A stretch of DNA of 64,000 nucleotides from Galeopsis tetrahit (Eukaryota > Streptophyta > Magnoliopsida > Lamiales > Lamiaceae), in NCBI GenBank assembly GCA_963675135.1, contig OY776120.1, positions 19,682,001-19,746,000 of the forward strand. The letters run 5' to 3'. The number at the start of each line of letters is the position of its first letter. Position 1 is the first letter of the stretch. A program made the position numbers and the translations under genes. Of this stretch, positions 10,320 to 22,121 are shown piece by piece. The notes under the pieces are model-generated. The model was not told where the DNA came from. It saw only the letters and a program-made list of their open reading frames with translations, and did not search any database.

Positions 10320-11045
10320 TTTCCCAATTCCAATTAAAAGGCCCAGCCAAATTAAAAATTTCTCCTTTAGCAAAAGAAAAGGCTCAGAAAAAATGACTAA
10401 AAGAAAAAAAAAAAAATTGTTTTTCAATTCTTTTTCTATTTCAAAAATGAAGATGTGTTTCTATAAAATTTTCGATAAAATATTATAAATCGATTTTAAA
10501 AAATGAGAATTTGTCGGACTCAGTTGTAATTGTAATTTAATTTGAAAGTCATATAATTTTTTAAGTTGTCTCGAATTATATGACTTTTACTATTAAAAAG
10601 TAGTTTACTTAATATCTTTCATCAGGGTGGAAATGAGACAGGTCTAGCTAGACTTTAAGAAAAAAATTCTGGCCTGGTATATATTTTTTTAGGTTCGAGT
10701 CTGGCCCATAGCCTGTTTTAGGCTTTTTTTTTTTTTTTTAAGACTCAAGTCCGATCTTTTTAATAAATTTGTTTGACCCGAAAGCCTTTTAAAAGGCTTT
10801 TTGTTATATGAATTTATTGACATTAGGACCTAAAATCCATACCCCTACAACAATTAAAACCAAAAAATTCTAGTAAAACAATTAAAGCCAAAACTGTGTT
10901 TAATATATCTAATATGCCCTCACTAATTAAATTAAAATAGTAATTGTAGATGTTGTGGATTCTTAAATGTATCAACATTCTCAACAACATCTTAATTTGA
11001 CCTTCCGAGATTTTTTCTAAGTCCTTTCTGAAATGTTTCATTAAA
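10320..11045. other. AT-rich DNA with a decayed repeat, no gene seen
   Basis: About 10625-10800 is a low-complexity repeat with GTCTGGCC and AGGCTTTT words, reminiscent of hAT-related MITEs, but no matching ends or TSD were found. The rest is AT-rich non-coding sequence. Confidence 0.35.
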
Positions 11046-11803
11046 TGTTGAGCTAAATGTTACATCATTTATGGCAGAGTCTAGAAGCTTCTACAAGGAT
11101 CTGGAACCTGGAAGATTCCAGAATATTGGAGAATGTCCTAAAAGAGCTAGAAGAGTCTGGAAGCAGTTTAAAATGACCTGGAGCGTGCAAGACGGATCTA
11201 GAAAGATTATGGAAGTTGAGCTCCTAAAAAATAGGACCTCAATGTGGAAGCCTCTAGAATTCGCACCCCACTTCTATAAATAACCGAAGGAAGGCTTCAT
11301 AGTTCAGTGTATTCTATTCGATCAATCTCCTAGACCGAGCGTTCATCCCTGTTAGGAATTGTGGCCAGTAGTTATACATTTTAGATCATACGAAATATCC
11401 CACCCGTATGGTTGTGTGCTTTTCTTATCTGTCGAGAGTGTAATCATAGATAGACTAGCATTTCGACAGTGTGTAAATTTTATACACTTAGTTCGTTTTC
11501 AAAACTGGGCACCTGCCTCGTTTGTAGTTTTAGTTGTGAAGGTTATTGTTGTAACATTTCACACAACATTTGTACTTGAAGATAAGTATTGATATTTCGC
11601 CGTAAGGCTCACATAGATTTTTATTTATAAAATCTATGTGAAAAATATTTCCATTGTGTCTTGTTCGTTTTTAGTGTTTTAAGTCTTCCGCTGTGTATCG
11701 TTATTTCTGATATTCTGTTAGAGTCAGTGTTGTATAATTTGTCTCAACATTTAGTACAACATTATTCTACTTTACTTAAACACTTAATACCAGCACACTT
11801 TCA
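11046..11803 (+). repeat. 5' LTR of Copia A
   Basis: Starts TGTTGAGC and ends CACACTTTCA, directly before the primer-binding site. It is 758 bp. No second copy is available in the window, so the left edge is inferred from the TG start. Confidence 0.65.
11275..11282 (+). promoter_or_regulatory. TATA box in LTR of Copia A
   Basis: TATAAATA, about 230 bp into the LTR, followed by an unstructured leader. Likely promoter of the element. Confidence 0.5.
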
Positions 11804-11805
11804 GT

Positions 11806-11817
11806 TGGTATCAGAGC
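11806..11817 (+). other. Primer-binding site (initiator-Met tRNA type) of Copia A
   Basis: TGGTATCAGAGC two bases after the LTR end. This is the standard plant Copia site complementary to the 3' end of initiator methionine tRNA. Confidence 0.85.
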
Positions 11818-11877
11818 TGATACCTGACGACACTAGGTTAGATCTTTGGTCAAGTGTGTTTTTAGTGTAGGTTAGCA

Positions 11878-13665
11878 ATGGAAACACATCACATATCCAC
11901 GGCACTTAGGCCACCCGTTTTAGATGGTTCAAATTATGCTTATTGGAAGCTTAAGATGCGTATGTACATCAAGTCGATTGATGAACATGCTTGGAGGACT
12001 GTTCTTACAGGCTGGGAAGCTCCAAAGAGACCAGCAGATGCAGATGGTGAAATTAAACTCAAGAGAGAAGTTGACTGGACGACTGATGAAATAACCAAGC
12101 TACAATTCTAAAGCTTTAAATGCAATTTTTACTTGTGTTGATGTTTCAATGTTTAAAATTATATCTAATTGTTCTACTTGCAAAGATGCATGGGACAGGT
12201 TGCAATAGCATTGTGAGGGGTCAGACAGTGTTCGAAGGACTAAGCTTCGAATGCTGGGGACAAAATTTGAGAATCTCCGAATGAAGGAAGATGAAACAAT
12301 TTCATCCTACAATGAAAGGTTAAGTGAGATAATCAATGAATCACATTCTTTTGGTGACCCTATTTCTAACGTTAGAGTAGTACATAAGATATTAAGATCT
12401 GTTCCTAAAAGACTTGATGCTAAAATTTGTGCTATTGAAGAGGCAAAAGATACGGATACGTTAAGTCAAAATGAATTAGTAAGTATACTTAGAACTTATG
12501 AGATAAACACTAATCAAGTTGATGAAACTAATGATGATAAGAAAGTTGTGGTTTTTAGAGGGGAAACATCAAACAAATCTGAGATTCAACCTATCATTAC
12601 TGAAGTTGATTCAGATGAAGGGTTGCTTGATGAATGCTTCAACAATCCTAACAACATTGCCTTGCTCACTAAGCACTTTAATAAGTTTCTTAAGAAATCT
12701 GTGAACAAATCTAGAAACATTCAGCCTAAGATTCAAATCAACACATCAACACCTCAACCAGAAAGAAGGAAAGGTCAATTCACACCAAGACCATCAAAGA
12801 GTGAAGGTAAATCAAGGTATGATCTTGAATTTCGAAAATCAGTTCAATGCAATGCTTGTTCTGGTTATGGCCACTATGAAAATGAATGTGCCAATACTAG
12901 ACTTAAGCAAAAACTGAATTTTAGTGCTACCTTGAGTGATGAATCTGATGATGATGATCTTGATGAGTTAAATGAGAATGAATATTCTAATTTTACCAGA
13001 ATTGATTATAATGATTCCTCAGATGATGATCTGGATGAAACATATTCTAATGTTGTACCTGATGCTTCAACATCTACAACAACATCAGAACAGAGTCACC
13101 CAGATTTGAACTGTTTTAATGGTTTGGTTGATGATGCAGGAAAAAGGACTGATGACAATGAATACCAAAAGCTATTAGATGATTGGAACAATCAGAAACT
13201 CACTCTTAATTCCTTGAACAAAGAGAATGAGGATCTGAAAGACACAATCACCAAGCTAGAGGTTATACTTACTAAAAGAGATCTGGAAATCTGTAACTTA
13301 AAGGAGAAACTGATAAATTCCATTTATGTTTCAAGAAATATTCCAAGAGTGCTTCTGAGGTAAATAATGCTATAGCTACTGGTAAATCTAATAATCATGG
13401 TTTAGGTTATGATGGTGTAACTGCTTCTATTTCTGAAAATTTTAGAAAACTTGTGAAATTTGTGAAGGCAAATGTTGACACATCTGGTGTAACATCTGCA
13501 CAATCAGATTCTCACAAGGTTAAGAGGAAGTGTATCTGTCATTACTGTTTCAAAGTTGGTCATATTCGTCCTTACTGTATAAAATGGTTTGAAGAACTGA
13601 AAAACTTGAAAATGTTGCATAAAAAACTGTCACCTCCTGGCAAACAGTTTCTGAAATCTGCATGA
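11878..13665 (+). pseudogene. gag of Copia A, broken
   Basis: ATG at 11878 begins a DUF4219/UBN2-like capsid region (PVLDGSNYAYWKLKMRMYI). An in-frame stop follows at about 12110; homology resumes through a stop near 12208 and then in the long ORF from 12251 to 13363. That ORF holds the rest of the capsid domain, a CX2CX4HX4C zinc knuckle (CNACSGYGHYENEC), an acidic stretch and a predicted coiled coil (KENEDLKDTITKLEVIL). A third piece (13453-13665) carries another CCHC-like knuckle (CHYCFKVGHIRPYC). The role would be virus-like particle assembly and RNA packaging. At least three interruptions make it non-functional. Confidence 0.8.
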
Positions 13666-13729
13666 AAACCAAAAACTACCTGTAATGTTGTTCATACCTC
13701 CTTAAAAACATGTCTACCTGATCTATGAT

Positions 13730-15864
13730 ATTTTGATAGTGGTTGTTCTAGACATATGACATGTCGTATTGATTTCTTATCTGATTATGTGACCTTGAAT
13801 AATGGTAGTGTTATATATGGTAGCGGTTCTAAAGGAAAGATTATTGGTAAATGAACTTTGAATGTTGAAGGATTTCCTAAGCTTAAAAATGTCTTGCATG
13901 TTGATGGCTTACTTGCAAATCTGATTAGCATTAGTCAACTTTGTGATGATAATTTGCATGTGAAATTTGATAAAGATTCATGTTATATTCTTAATAAAGA
14001 TGAAGTTTGTGTTATGACTGGTACTAGATCAGCTGATAATTGTTATCTTATTGGAACAAACATGTGTAACTTGTCAAAACATGATGAAAATATTCTATGG
14101 CATCAAAGATTGGGTCATGCAAATTACAGAGCAATGAAAAAACTAATCAAAGCAGATGCAGTAAAAGGAATTCCAAAACAGAGGTTTCACAATACCACTG
14201 TATGTGGACCATGCCAAAAAGGTAAGCAGGTAAAAATGCCGCATAAAATGCTGTCAGATTGTTCTACACATCGATGCTTTGAATTACTGCACATGGACTT
14301 GATGGGTCCTATGGAAACTGAAAGCATTGGAGGAAAGAGGTATTCCTTAGTTGTGGTAGATGATTTTTCTAGATTTACCTGGGTAGAGTTTTTGAGAGAT
14401 AAATCTGAAGCATTTGCTGCATTTAAATTATTTATAAGAGGTTCAATAATGTGTTTAACTTAAAAGTTGGCCGTATTAGAACTGATCATGGTAGGGAATT
14501 TGAAAACAACATGTTTAATGATTTTTGTGATAAAAAAGGTATTTTACAAGAATATTCATCTCCTAAAACTCCACAACAAAATGGAATTGTTGAAAGAAAG
14601 AATAGAACTTTACAAGAAATGGCTAGAGTCATGCTTACATCCAAATGTCTTGCTAAGAAATTTTGGGGAGAAGCATTGAATACTGCATGCCATATTATTA
14701 ATAGGGTTTTTATTCGTCCTGGCACAAATCAAACACCTTATGAGATTTTGAACAACAGAAAACTAAGTGTGAAATATTTTCATGTATTTGGTTGTGTGTG
14801 TTATATTCTGAATGACAAAGATCAACTTCATAAGTTTGATTCTAAAAGTGATAAAGGTTTCTTTTTAGGCTATTCTAGAAATAGTAAAGCTTATAGAGTA
14901 TATAACCTTAGAACTAACACTGTTCAAGAATCTGTTAATGTTGTGTTTGATGATGATAAAAGTCTTACAGATGACAAAGATGAAGAAGATGTATCATAGG
15001 TTACTGACACTTCTGAGAATACACTGAAGTCTGAAAATGTTGTACCGAATGTTAACACATCTGGGTCAACATCTACAAAACAGTCAGTTGTAACTTCACA
15101 GAATGACCAGTATGTTCCCAAAACGAATCCTTCTTCAAGAATAGGCAAAAGTCATCCTTCTGACCAGATCATAGGCGATGCTATAGTTGGAGTGCAAACA
15201 AGAGGAAGAGTAAGATCAAATAAGGTAGATGTGGTAAGAACAATATGCATGTCTTCTATGTGTAATGTTGTAAATGCTGAGTGTTATTTATCTGAAATTG
15301 AACCTAAGAGTGCTAAAGAAGCCTTAACTGATGAAAACTTGATTAATGCTATGCATGAAGAACTTGGTCAGTTTGAAAGAAATGAAGTGTGGACACTTGT
15401 TCCTAGACCTAGTCATCCATGATAGGTAGTTTATTATATTTAACCTCTAGTAGACCAGATATTATGTACAGTGTGTGTGTTTGTGCTAGGTACCAAGCTA
15501 ATCCAAAGGAATCTCACCTGAATGCTGTGAAGAGGATTATCAAGTATGTTGGAGGTACAAGTGACCTTGGAATCTGGTATACTAAGGACACCAACAACAT
15601 TTTGATAGGCTACAGTGATGTTGATTGGGCTGGAGATATAGATGATAGAAAGAGTACGAGTGGAGGATGTTTCTACATGGGAAACAATCTTGTTTCATGG
15701 CATAGCAAGAAACAGAATTGTGTTTCACAATCCACTGCAGAATCTGAGTACATAGCTGCTGGAAGCTGCTGTACACAACTCTTGTGGCTGAGCAAGATGT
15801 TCCATGACTACGGTATTGAGAATGGTATACTTACAATCTTTTGTGATAATACTAGTTCCATTAA
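13730..15864 (+). pseudogene. pol of Copia A: protease and integrase relics, RT deleted, partial RNase H
   Basis: The aspartic protease site YFDSGCSRHMT is at about 13733, preceded by a TGA where Trp is expected. Then come GAG-pre-integrase (ILWHQRLGHANY...CGPCQKGK) and the integrase core (LLHMDLMGPM, VVVDDFSRFTW, then after a frame break RIRTDHGREF and PQQNGIVERKNRT). The ORFs lie at 13858-14463 and 14451-14999. At 15418 the pre-RT sequence (NEVWTLVPRPSHP) runs straight into post-RT sequence (IGSLLYLTSSRPDIMYS), so the whole RT catalytic core including YVDD is missing. RNase H motifs (YSDVDWAGD, STAESEYIAA) follow until element B cuts in at 15865. Confidence 0.85.
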
Positions 15865-16482
15865 TGTTGGTCCCAAAGTTGAGTTAATAATATTGAGTAA
15901 GCTAGTGAAAATGTCTAGAGGGGAGGGGTGAATAGACTTTTCAAAAATCTTTCAATATATCATAATACACAATGCAGAATAATCAGATTACTAATGAGCC
16001 CAATCAAATTTATACTCAACTTTTATCTAGATCTTTATCTTTGTTAATTCTTAATGTTCTTAGTTAAACAATTCAAACAAACATCAAACAGTAAATGTAA
16101 AGAACACATAATTTTATAGTGGTTCGACAAATGTCTACATCCACTCTCACAACTCCAGTTGTGAAGTTTTATTACTCTTCTTGAGCTTCTTGTGGCTTAG
16201 AGTCCCAAGATTAAGACTTTGATCTTTTCGATTATACCACCAGGTATATCTTCGATCTACTAGTAATTCTACAAGTAACTAGCACACTTGTTTTACAAAA
16301 TACAAACTTAAACTTGAAAAGTAAAAGTTCTCTGTGAATAGCCTTTGATTCTTCTCTTCAATTCAGTGGCTTCTTCTTCTTCAATCTCCTTCAACTCTGT
16401 GAGTTTTTCCTTGTGCTCTGTAGACTTAGATTGCTTGTAAACGCTTTAAGATCAGTAGTCTTAGCAGTAGGAGATTACACAG

Positions 16483-16490
16483 TATTTATA
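16483..16490 (-). promoter_or_regulatory. TATA box in LTR of Copia B
   Basis: Minus-strand TATAAATA (CTATAAATACTG context), in the middle of the LTR where the U3/R border is expected. Confidence 0.45.
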
Positions 16491-17039
16491 GAACTTAGTA
16501 TGACAGTTAGCAGTTTGTGAACTAACTCTCAACTAACTCTAAAACTGTTTTTGTAACTTCTTCTTGTAACCGACTTTGTAACTTCCTTCAACTTCCAAGT
16601 CAGCATTTCTTCAATATATCTTCAGTTACACTTTAAATAAGTTTTCCAAACTTATTCTTCAATTTCACCAAATCAGCACAGTAACTTACTGTTCTGATTT
16701 TTACTCTTCGGATTTTACTCTGCTGAGTCAGTTAGCACAGTAACTTAAAACTGTTCAAAACTTCTCCAGATTTCTTCTGAACTCTTCTTCAATTCTTCTT
16801 TGAAGTCTTCTTACTCTGAAGTAGTCCTCTGAGTCTTCTTTAGTCTTCTGATCTTCTTATAGTCTAGTTCTAATCTACTGTTCTGAACTTTACATTGCTG
16901 AATACAAATATAATACAACTTTACACATATAAAACCTATCTATACATCAACTGAACTATATACAGATGAGTATAACTAAGTCCTATACTATAAGTTGTCT
17001 ATACAATACAAAACATCAGCTTAGTTCCTAACAGTTCAT

Positions 17040-17400
17040 ATATCAGATCAGTAACCAATAAGATCAGTAACTCATGTAAGTTCAATAACTCTCATATAAG
17101 ATCAGTAAATACTAAGATCAGTAAACACTTAAGATCAGTAACTTACATATAAGACCAGTAAGCATATAAGATCAGTAAGTATATATATAAGATCAGTAAC
17201 TCAGATTTCAAATATCTCATATAAGATCACTAAAATTATTCTCAGTTTCCATACTCAGATCAGTAATCTTATTCCAATATTACTCAGTTAAGATCAGTAA
17301 TTTTATCTTTAATATTACTTCATAAGATCAGTAAACTTACTTCAGTTAGCATTAAGATCAGTAATCTCAATTTAAGTTTCTCATCAGATTAGTAAGCTTA
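17040..17400 (-). repeat. Cluster of AGATCAGTAA motifs in the B LTR U3
   Basis: About eleven copies of (A)AGATCAGTAA (TTACTGATCT on the element's sense strand) at irregular 15-40 base spacing. This is the upstream part of the LTR, where enhancers lie. Related AGATCAGTAG/AATCAGATCAG words are dense again at 21240-21690. Confidence 0.7.
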
Positions 17401-17522
17401 GATTCAGATGACTTAGTTAAGATGACTTAGAACCACATATATCACTAACTTTAAGTTGCTTTTGGCCATCAAAACATACTTTCATCAACTAGAACATTGT
17501 TTATAGGATTCATATCCCAACA

Positions 17523-17540
17523 ATTTCCCCCTTTTTGATG
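17523..17540 (-). other. Polypurine tract of Copia B
   Basis: Minus-strand CATCAAAAAGGGGGAAAT lies immediately before the LTR start TGTTGGG. This primes plus-strand DNA synthesis and fixes the LTR boundary. Confidence 0.8.
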
Positions 17541-17758
17541 AAGCCAAAACTACTTAAATGTTAATAAATCAGTAGTTAAGTATGTAGTCAATCATAACAG
17601 TTCATCAATTCAGAAATCATATCATATTCACAATCAAATCAGATATTTCACATATTACACATACTAACAAAATATGAAATGATCACAAAATATAGAAATA
17701 AAGACTAAGGATAGAAATTTTATCTTCTGAGCTTGTCCTTCATCTTCATTCTGTATCT

Positions 17759-20700
17759 TCAAATTCTGAATGCAACATACATCCTTGCCTTGATATCCAT
17801 CATGTGTTGATGATCAGATATTCCTTCCTCTTTAATAATCTCAGCAATAATGTTGTTGATCCCCTTGTAATCAGGTTCTCCATTTTCCAATCTTGGAGGT
17901 TCCCAATTAGGTTCTTCAGGATACAAAATCTTTGTTCCAGCACGATTAGCAACTTGAACTATGTCTTCCCAGAACTCTTGATCAATGTTCAGCATGAACT
18001 CTTCAAAATCAATAAATTCTGCTTCTTTACTCGAATGATCACCAAACTTCCTCACAATGAAGTTTGCAATCTGCCATTTCTTCTTCAAATTCTTCCAGTA
18101 TTCCATATGTTCTGTCAAAACAATGAAATCCACAAAGTTTTCATCTTGAAAATCTTTATCAAACTCTTTTCCTTCAGCTTTCTTTTGAGCATTCATCTTT
18201 CTCTTCAAAGCTGTAACTCGATTATCAAATCTTGTTTTCAAGAACTTGACATCCTTTTCTTTCTTCTTTTTCAATTTTTCTTCTTCACTTGAAACAACAG
18301 CTTTCATCTTGCTTTTTGATCTGGTAATTCTTCCAGCTTCCTCTTCTTGTTGTTCTTCATCAGACAAGACTAACTTCCTCTTCTTCTGACTAGAACTTCC
18401 AGCAATATCAGGTCTCTTCTCAACAGTTTCTTGACCTAGCTGTTTTTGTTGTTTCCTTTGTTTCAGTTTTTCATTCAGAATAGCAATTTCAGCTTTTAAT
18501 TCATCCTGACTCACAACCAACTGAGCTTGTTGTGACTGAGTTTGTTCCATCACTTTCCTTGTCTTATCTTCCCCCTTTTTGGCTTCATCATGCCACTCTT
18601 TCAAGGAAGATATGTGTTGCTCCAGCTTCTTATGCAACACTTGAGACAGGTTCTTCTCTTGTACTCTATGAAGATCAAAGATTTTGGACATTGTATGCTC
18701 CATTACCTTTTCATAAGAGTGTTCAGAAGTCATCTTATTCATTCTCTCAGTAGCTTCTTGGAACATCTTTACAGCATCTTCCAATTTTGCTTGAAGCTCT
18801 GCATTCTGCTTTTTCAACATCTCAAAGTCAGAATTCTCAGATTCATTTTCAATAGGAACTGTTCTGATCTGTTCTTGCACATCTTCAAGAACAATAGGAT
18901 CAGCAGAGTGAATTGGAATGCTTTCCATCTCTTCAGCATCCAAAGCTTGATTTTCAACAACTTCTGTTTCTTCAATCACAACAGTGTTTTCAAACACCTC
19001 TGTTGCATTGTCAACATCTTCATCAATTTCCATTAAATCCTTTTCAGTAGCATTCTCAGCTTCATCAACACCTTTCTCTTCACTAAACAAATCTTCATCA
19101 GAGTTAGGAGTTGCAATCTTTTCCACAGTGTACTTGATTCCTGTTAATCTTTCAACAAGAAGTACTACAGATTCTGGAGTGACCAACTCAAGAAAAGAGT
19201 TAACACCAGTCGCTTGCATCTGTTCTGCTTCCAAATCATCAAAGATTGAAGCACCACCCATACCTTCCATGATAGCTAAATTTTCCTTCAAAGTACTCCT
19301 CTTAAGATACACCCATGTGCCAATCCTAAGAAGTTTCTCAAACTCAACAGAGCTCTCATCCAATCCAGGAAATTGTTTCAACAATGCTATCCTCAAATCT
19401 ATCCTGATTCTATCCTCTTTATCACAGATAGTGTACTCCATCAAATCAGCAGGCTTAGGAGCAATGAATTCAGGTTCAGGAGATGATGAAATGTCAATTG
19501 GTTCAGTAGAAGGTTCAAATTCATGTTCAGTAGAGTGATCATGAACCTGTATTGGGGATTGATGTGGTGAAGGTTGATGTGAAGATTGATGCTGAGGGCT
19601 AGAAATTGGGGTAGGATAAAAATTAGTGTTCTGAGGGGATGAATGGGGAGTGTTCTGAGTCTCAGAAAAATAGTGATCTGATCTTCCAGAACATGAAGGT
19701 TGAGGGTTTTGGGTTTCAGTTTGGCTTGGTTCAGAGTTTGAAGGGGTAGGGGAAACAACAATCAATTTCCTCCTAGCACTCCTTGTCTTAGTCCTTTTAT
19801 GCACAACAATTGGACTAGGAACACTAACCTCTTGCTCATCTGAGCTTGATTGTACCACAGTCTCCACAAATCTGACTGTTGGCTCTGAGGCAGCTGTAGC
19901 AGACCTTCCTCTCCTTGGTCTAATACTGCTCGGATCATGCCTCGCCTTCGACCTAACTTCAGGTTGATTATCTTTAGATTGGTACATTGAAGCTCCAGAC
20001 TCTTGTGCTTCAAGCTCTTGAGATTGTTCCAGAGGGTTTTCTTGTTCAAACTGAACAGACTCCTTCTTCATCAAGAATTTCCCATGATGGAATTTCTTGG
20101 GATTACTCCAATATGGCTTTTTCACCAGCTGAGGCAGCAAGAAACTCAGCTTGCTTCCAAACCCTAATTTTTATTTAATCGAAAATTCCATGGTATCCTC
20201 ATCGAACAAAACTTTGTCTTTTTCAGTCAGTAGCCTTTCCAAGAAGAATCCTTGCCAATCACCTTGAACTCTGTCGATGATTGCAGCCATAATTCTAATC
20301 TTGAAACTTGATAAGGCATCCTGGCTATGATGTTGCCCTAACAAGCATTTTCCTGCTATGTCCATCAAAAACTGCAGACCAGTAGGAAGAACATCCTTCT
20401 TCAGATTAGTCAATGTCTCTGTTTCAACACCTGACCACCTTCCTACACATTCCTTTTCCTCTCCAGCTTTGTAATTCAAAATATTCACCGGGCCTTGCGG
20501 TAAATCCAACATCACTTCTAGGATTTCCCTAGTGATAGTGACCTTATGCCCAGAAAGCATGGAGTGGACACCATTTTTATCTCCTTTGAGCTGTAAATAA
20601 AATTCCATTGCTTCCGGTTCGTAGACATTCATGGGAGATGATTCCAGAAATTTCCTTAGCCCACACTCTTCGCACATAGTCAGAATGGCTTGATTCTCAG

Positions 20701-20824
20701 CACTGTGTCGGCCATTGAAATATACAGCATTTTCCACAAAAATGCCCTTTTTGCGAATCCAGAAATTCGAATCGAATGTTCCTGCAACTTCGTTAGCTTC
20801 ATTGATAATATTAATGGTTGCCAT
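17759..20824 (-). pseudogene. Third ORF (env-position) of Copia B, coiled-coil protein
   Basis: ATG at 20824 opens 217 residues, then an in-frame TAA (20171-20173); the same frame is open again to 17759 (about 800 residues). The N-terminal 200 residues resemble the start of C's third ORF (CGLRKFLESSP against AGLQKFMEERP; IRIMAAIID against IRIMAAVID). A Ser/Pro/Gln-rich linker follows, then acidic segments, a long predicted coiled coil (LKKQNAELQAKLEDAVKMF...) and basic clusters (QKKRKLVL). No membrane helix or signal peptide is visible, so 'envelope-like' describes position only. One stop separates it from a full-length ORF. Confidence 0.65.
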
Positions 20825-22121
20825 TTGAGAATTTTGTAGAAACCAGATTGTTCAGTAGTTATGAAGTTATGAAATTTCCAGAAATGAACTCGTAAGAACG
20901 AAGACGATGAAGAGTGCTCGTTTTTGTTAAATTCAAACCAATCTAGGGCTAGGATTGAATTAGATTGTCACAAAGAATGGTTGGGATTAAGTCTCGAAAT
21001 TCGAGTTAAACAATAACTGTTCACATTCTAGTACCATCTTTTAATTTTTGGAGCCAACTTGTGTTTGATAAATACACCACAGTTTTTAGGTTGGAAATAG
21101 AGGAGTGTACAAATCTTCTCTATTAGTAATCTAAAAATTTGAACAATTTTTGACTTAGAAAATTCTAAACCAAAAGACTGTTCTGATGCAAATCAGCACA
21201 GTAGTTTCCAAAACAATTTCTCTTCATTTTCTTACTAGTATATAAAGAAAATTTTACTTATCTGGATCAGCTGAGTAATGTGATCAGCTGAGTAACCTTT
21301 TTAGAAATCAGATCAGTAGATGAATCAGCATAGTAGATCTCAGATCAGTAGATGGGTCAGCACAGTAATCCTCAGACCAATACCCAAATTTCCTGATTTC
21401 ACCTTTTTGATATCAGCACAGTGATCCTCCGATCAGTACTGTGTCAGATCAGTAGATTTCTTGTAGACAGATTAGTAGTAAACAAATCTTTCTGTAGACA
21501 GATTAGTCAGTAATCAGATTAGTTCTGTAGAATAACTGAATTATAATCAGATCAGTACTGTAGACAAAGAAGCTTTGTAATCAGTACAATTCTGTAGACA
21601 AGTCAATTTGTTAATCAAAATATATCTGTAGACTGCTATAGCCTGTAATCAGATCAGATTAGTAAACTTTTCAAATCTGTAATCAGATCAGTTCCCCCTT
21701 CAATGGAGAATTCCTTTTCTGTGCCTGTTTCACCTTGATATAAGTGTTAGTTCATGGAATATAAGTCCAAAACAGTACAGAGTAGTAACAATATGATTAA
21801 TTTAATGATCTTATCAAGGTTTATGCTAAAGTGACTTAGTGATCTGAGTCAACAAAAGGATCTTTAAGAAATCACAGATTCCCCCTTAATGTGTGTTCTC
21901 AGTGTCCCTCAGCTTTACCAGCTTCCTCATCGGGATTAAGGTCACTTTAGTAACCTTGTTACCTGTTTTAAGAGTAGTGATCTGACATAGGGTTGTCTCT
22001 TCTGAATGTTGAGTTTTGATGTACTACTCTTTGTTTCTGCTTCATGTCCTTCTTGGTATAGGATCAGTACCTGAAATGTTAGCACAGTTCTATATACAAA
22101 CAGAATCCATATCTATCAATC
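20825..22121 (-). other. Non-coding spacer with polypurine-like tracts and GATCAG repeats
   Basis: No ORF of note. Two polypurine-like tracts lie on the minus strand, ACATTAAGGGGGAA (about 21879-21892) and ATTGAAGGGGGAA (about 21692-21704). Many ATCAGATCAGTA words occur at 21240-21690. The part near 20900-20960 resembles the leader of C's third ORF (GCTAGGGTTT, GGCTAGGATTGA). The B/C junction lies somewhere in this stretch. Confidence 0.5.

Larger units (their letters stand above)
11046..15864 (+). mobile_element. Copia element A, decayed, 3' end lost to insertion of B
   Basis: 5' LTR, primer-binding site, gag and pol relics lie in order on the plus strand. Coding homology stops mid RNase H at 15864, where the LTR end of element B begins (TGTTGGTCCC). 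The 3' remainder and 3' LTR of A are not in the window. The long gag with a second zinc knuckle and the lineage motifs suggest a Sirevirus-type Copia, by inspection only. Confidence 0.8.
15865..17522 (-). repeat. 3' LTR of Copia B
   Basis: On the minus strand it starts TGTTGGGATATG (17522), just after the polypurine tract, and ends TTTGGGACCAACA (15865), abutting the broken RNase H of A. The length is 1,658 bp. The terminal TGTTGG/CCAACA inverted repeats fit a Copia LTR. Confidence 0.75.
15865..22121 (-). mobile_element. Copia element B, 3' half only (third ORF plus 3' LTR)
   Basis: In minus orientation: a spacer, a third-ORF (env-position) coding region, a polypurine tract and a 3' LTR inserted into the RNase H of element A. 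Gag, pol and 5' LTR are absent. The right boundary with element C is not sharp and is placed at the end of C's third ORF. The LTR sequence differs from C's, so B is a separate family. Confidence 0.65.

Noticed and set aside
17040..17400. CRISPR-like array
   Set aside because: The repeat unit is 10 bases, spacing is irregular, and it lies in a plant LTR; not a CRISPR.
17804..19538. Plus-strand ORFs up to 184 codons over Copia B third ORF
   Set aside because: Shadows of the 793-codon minus-strand frame.
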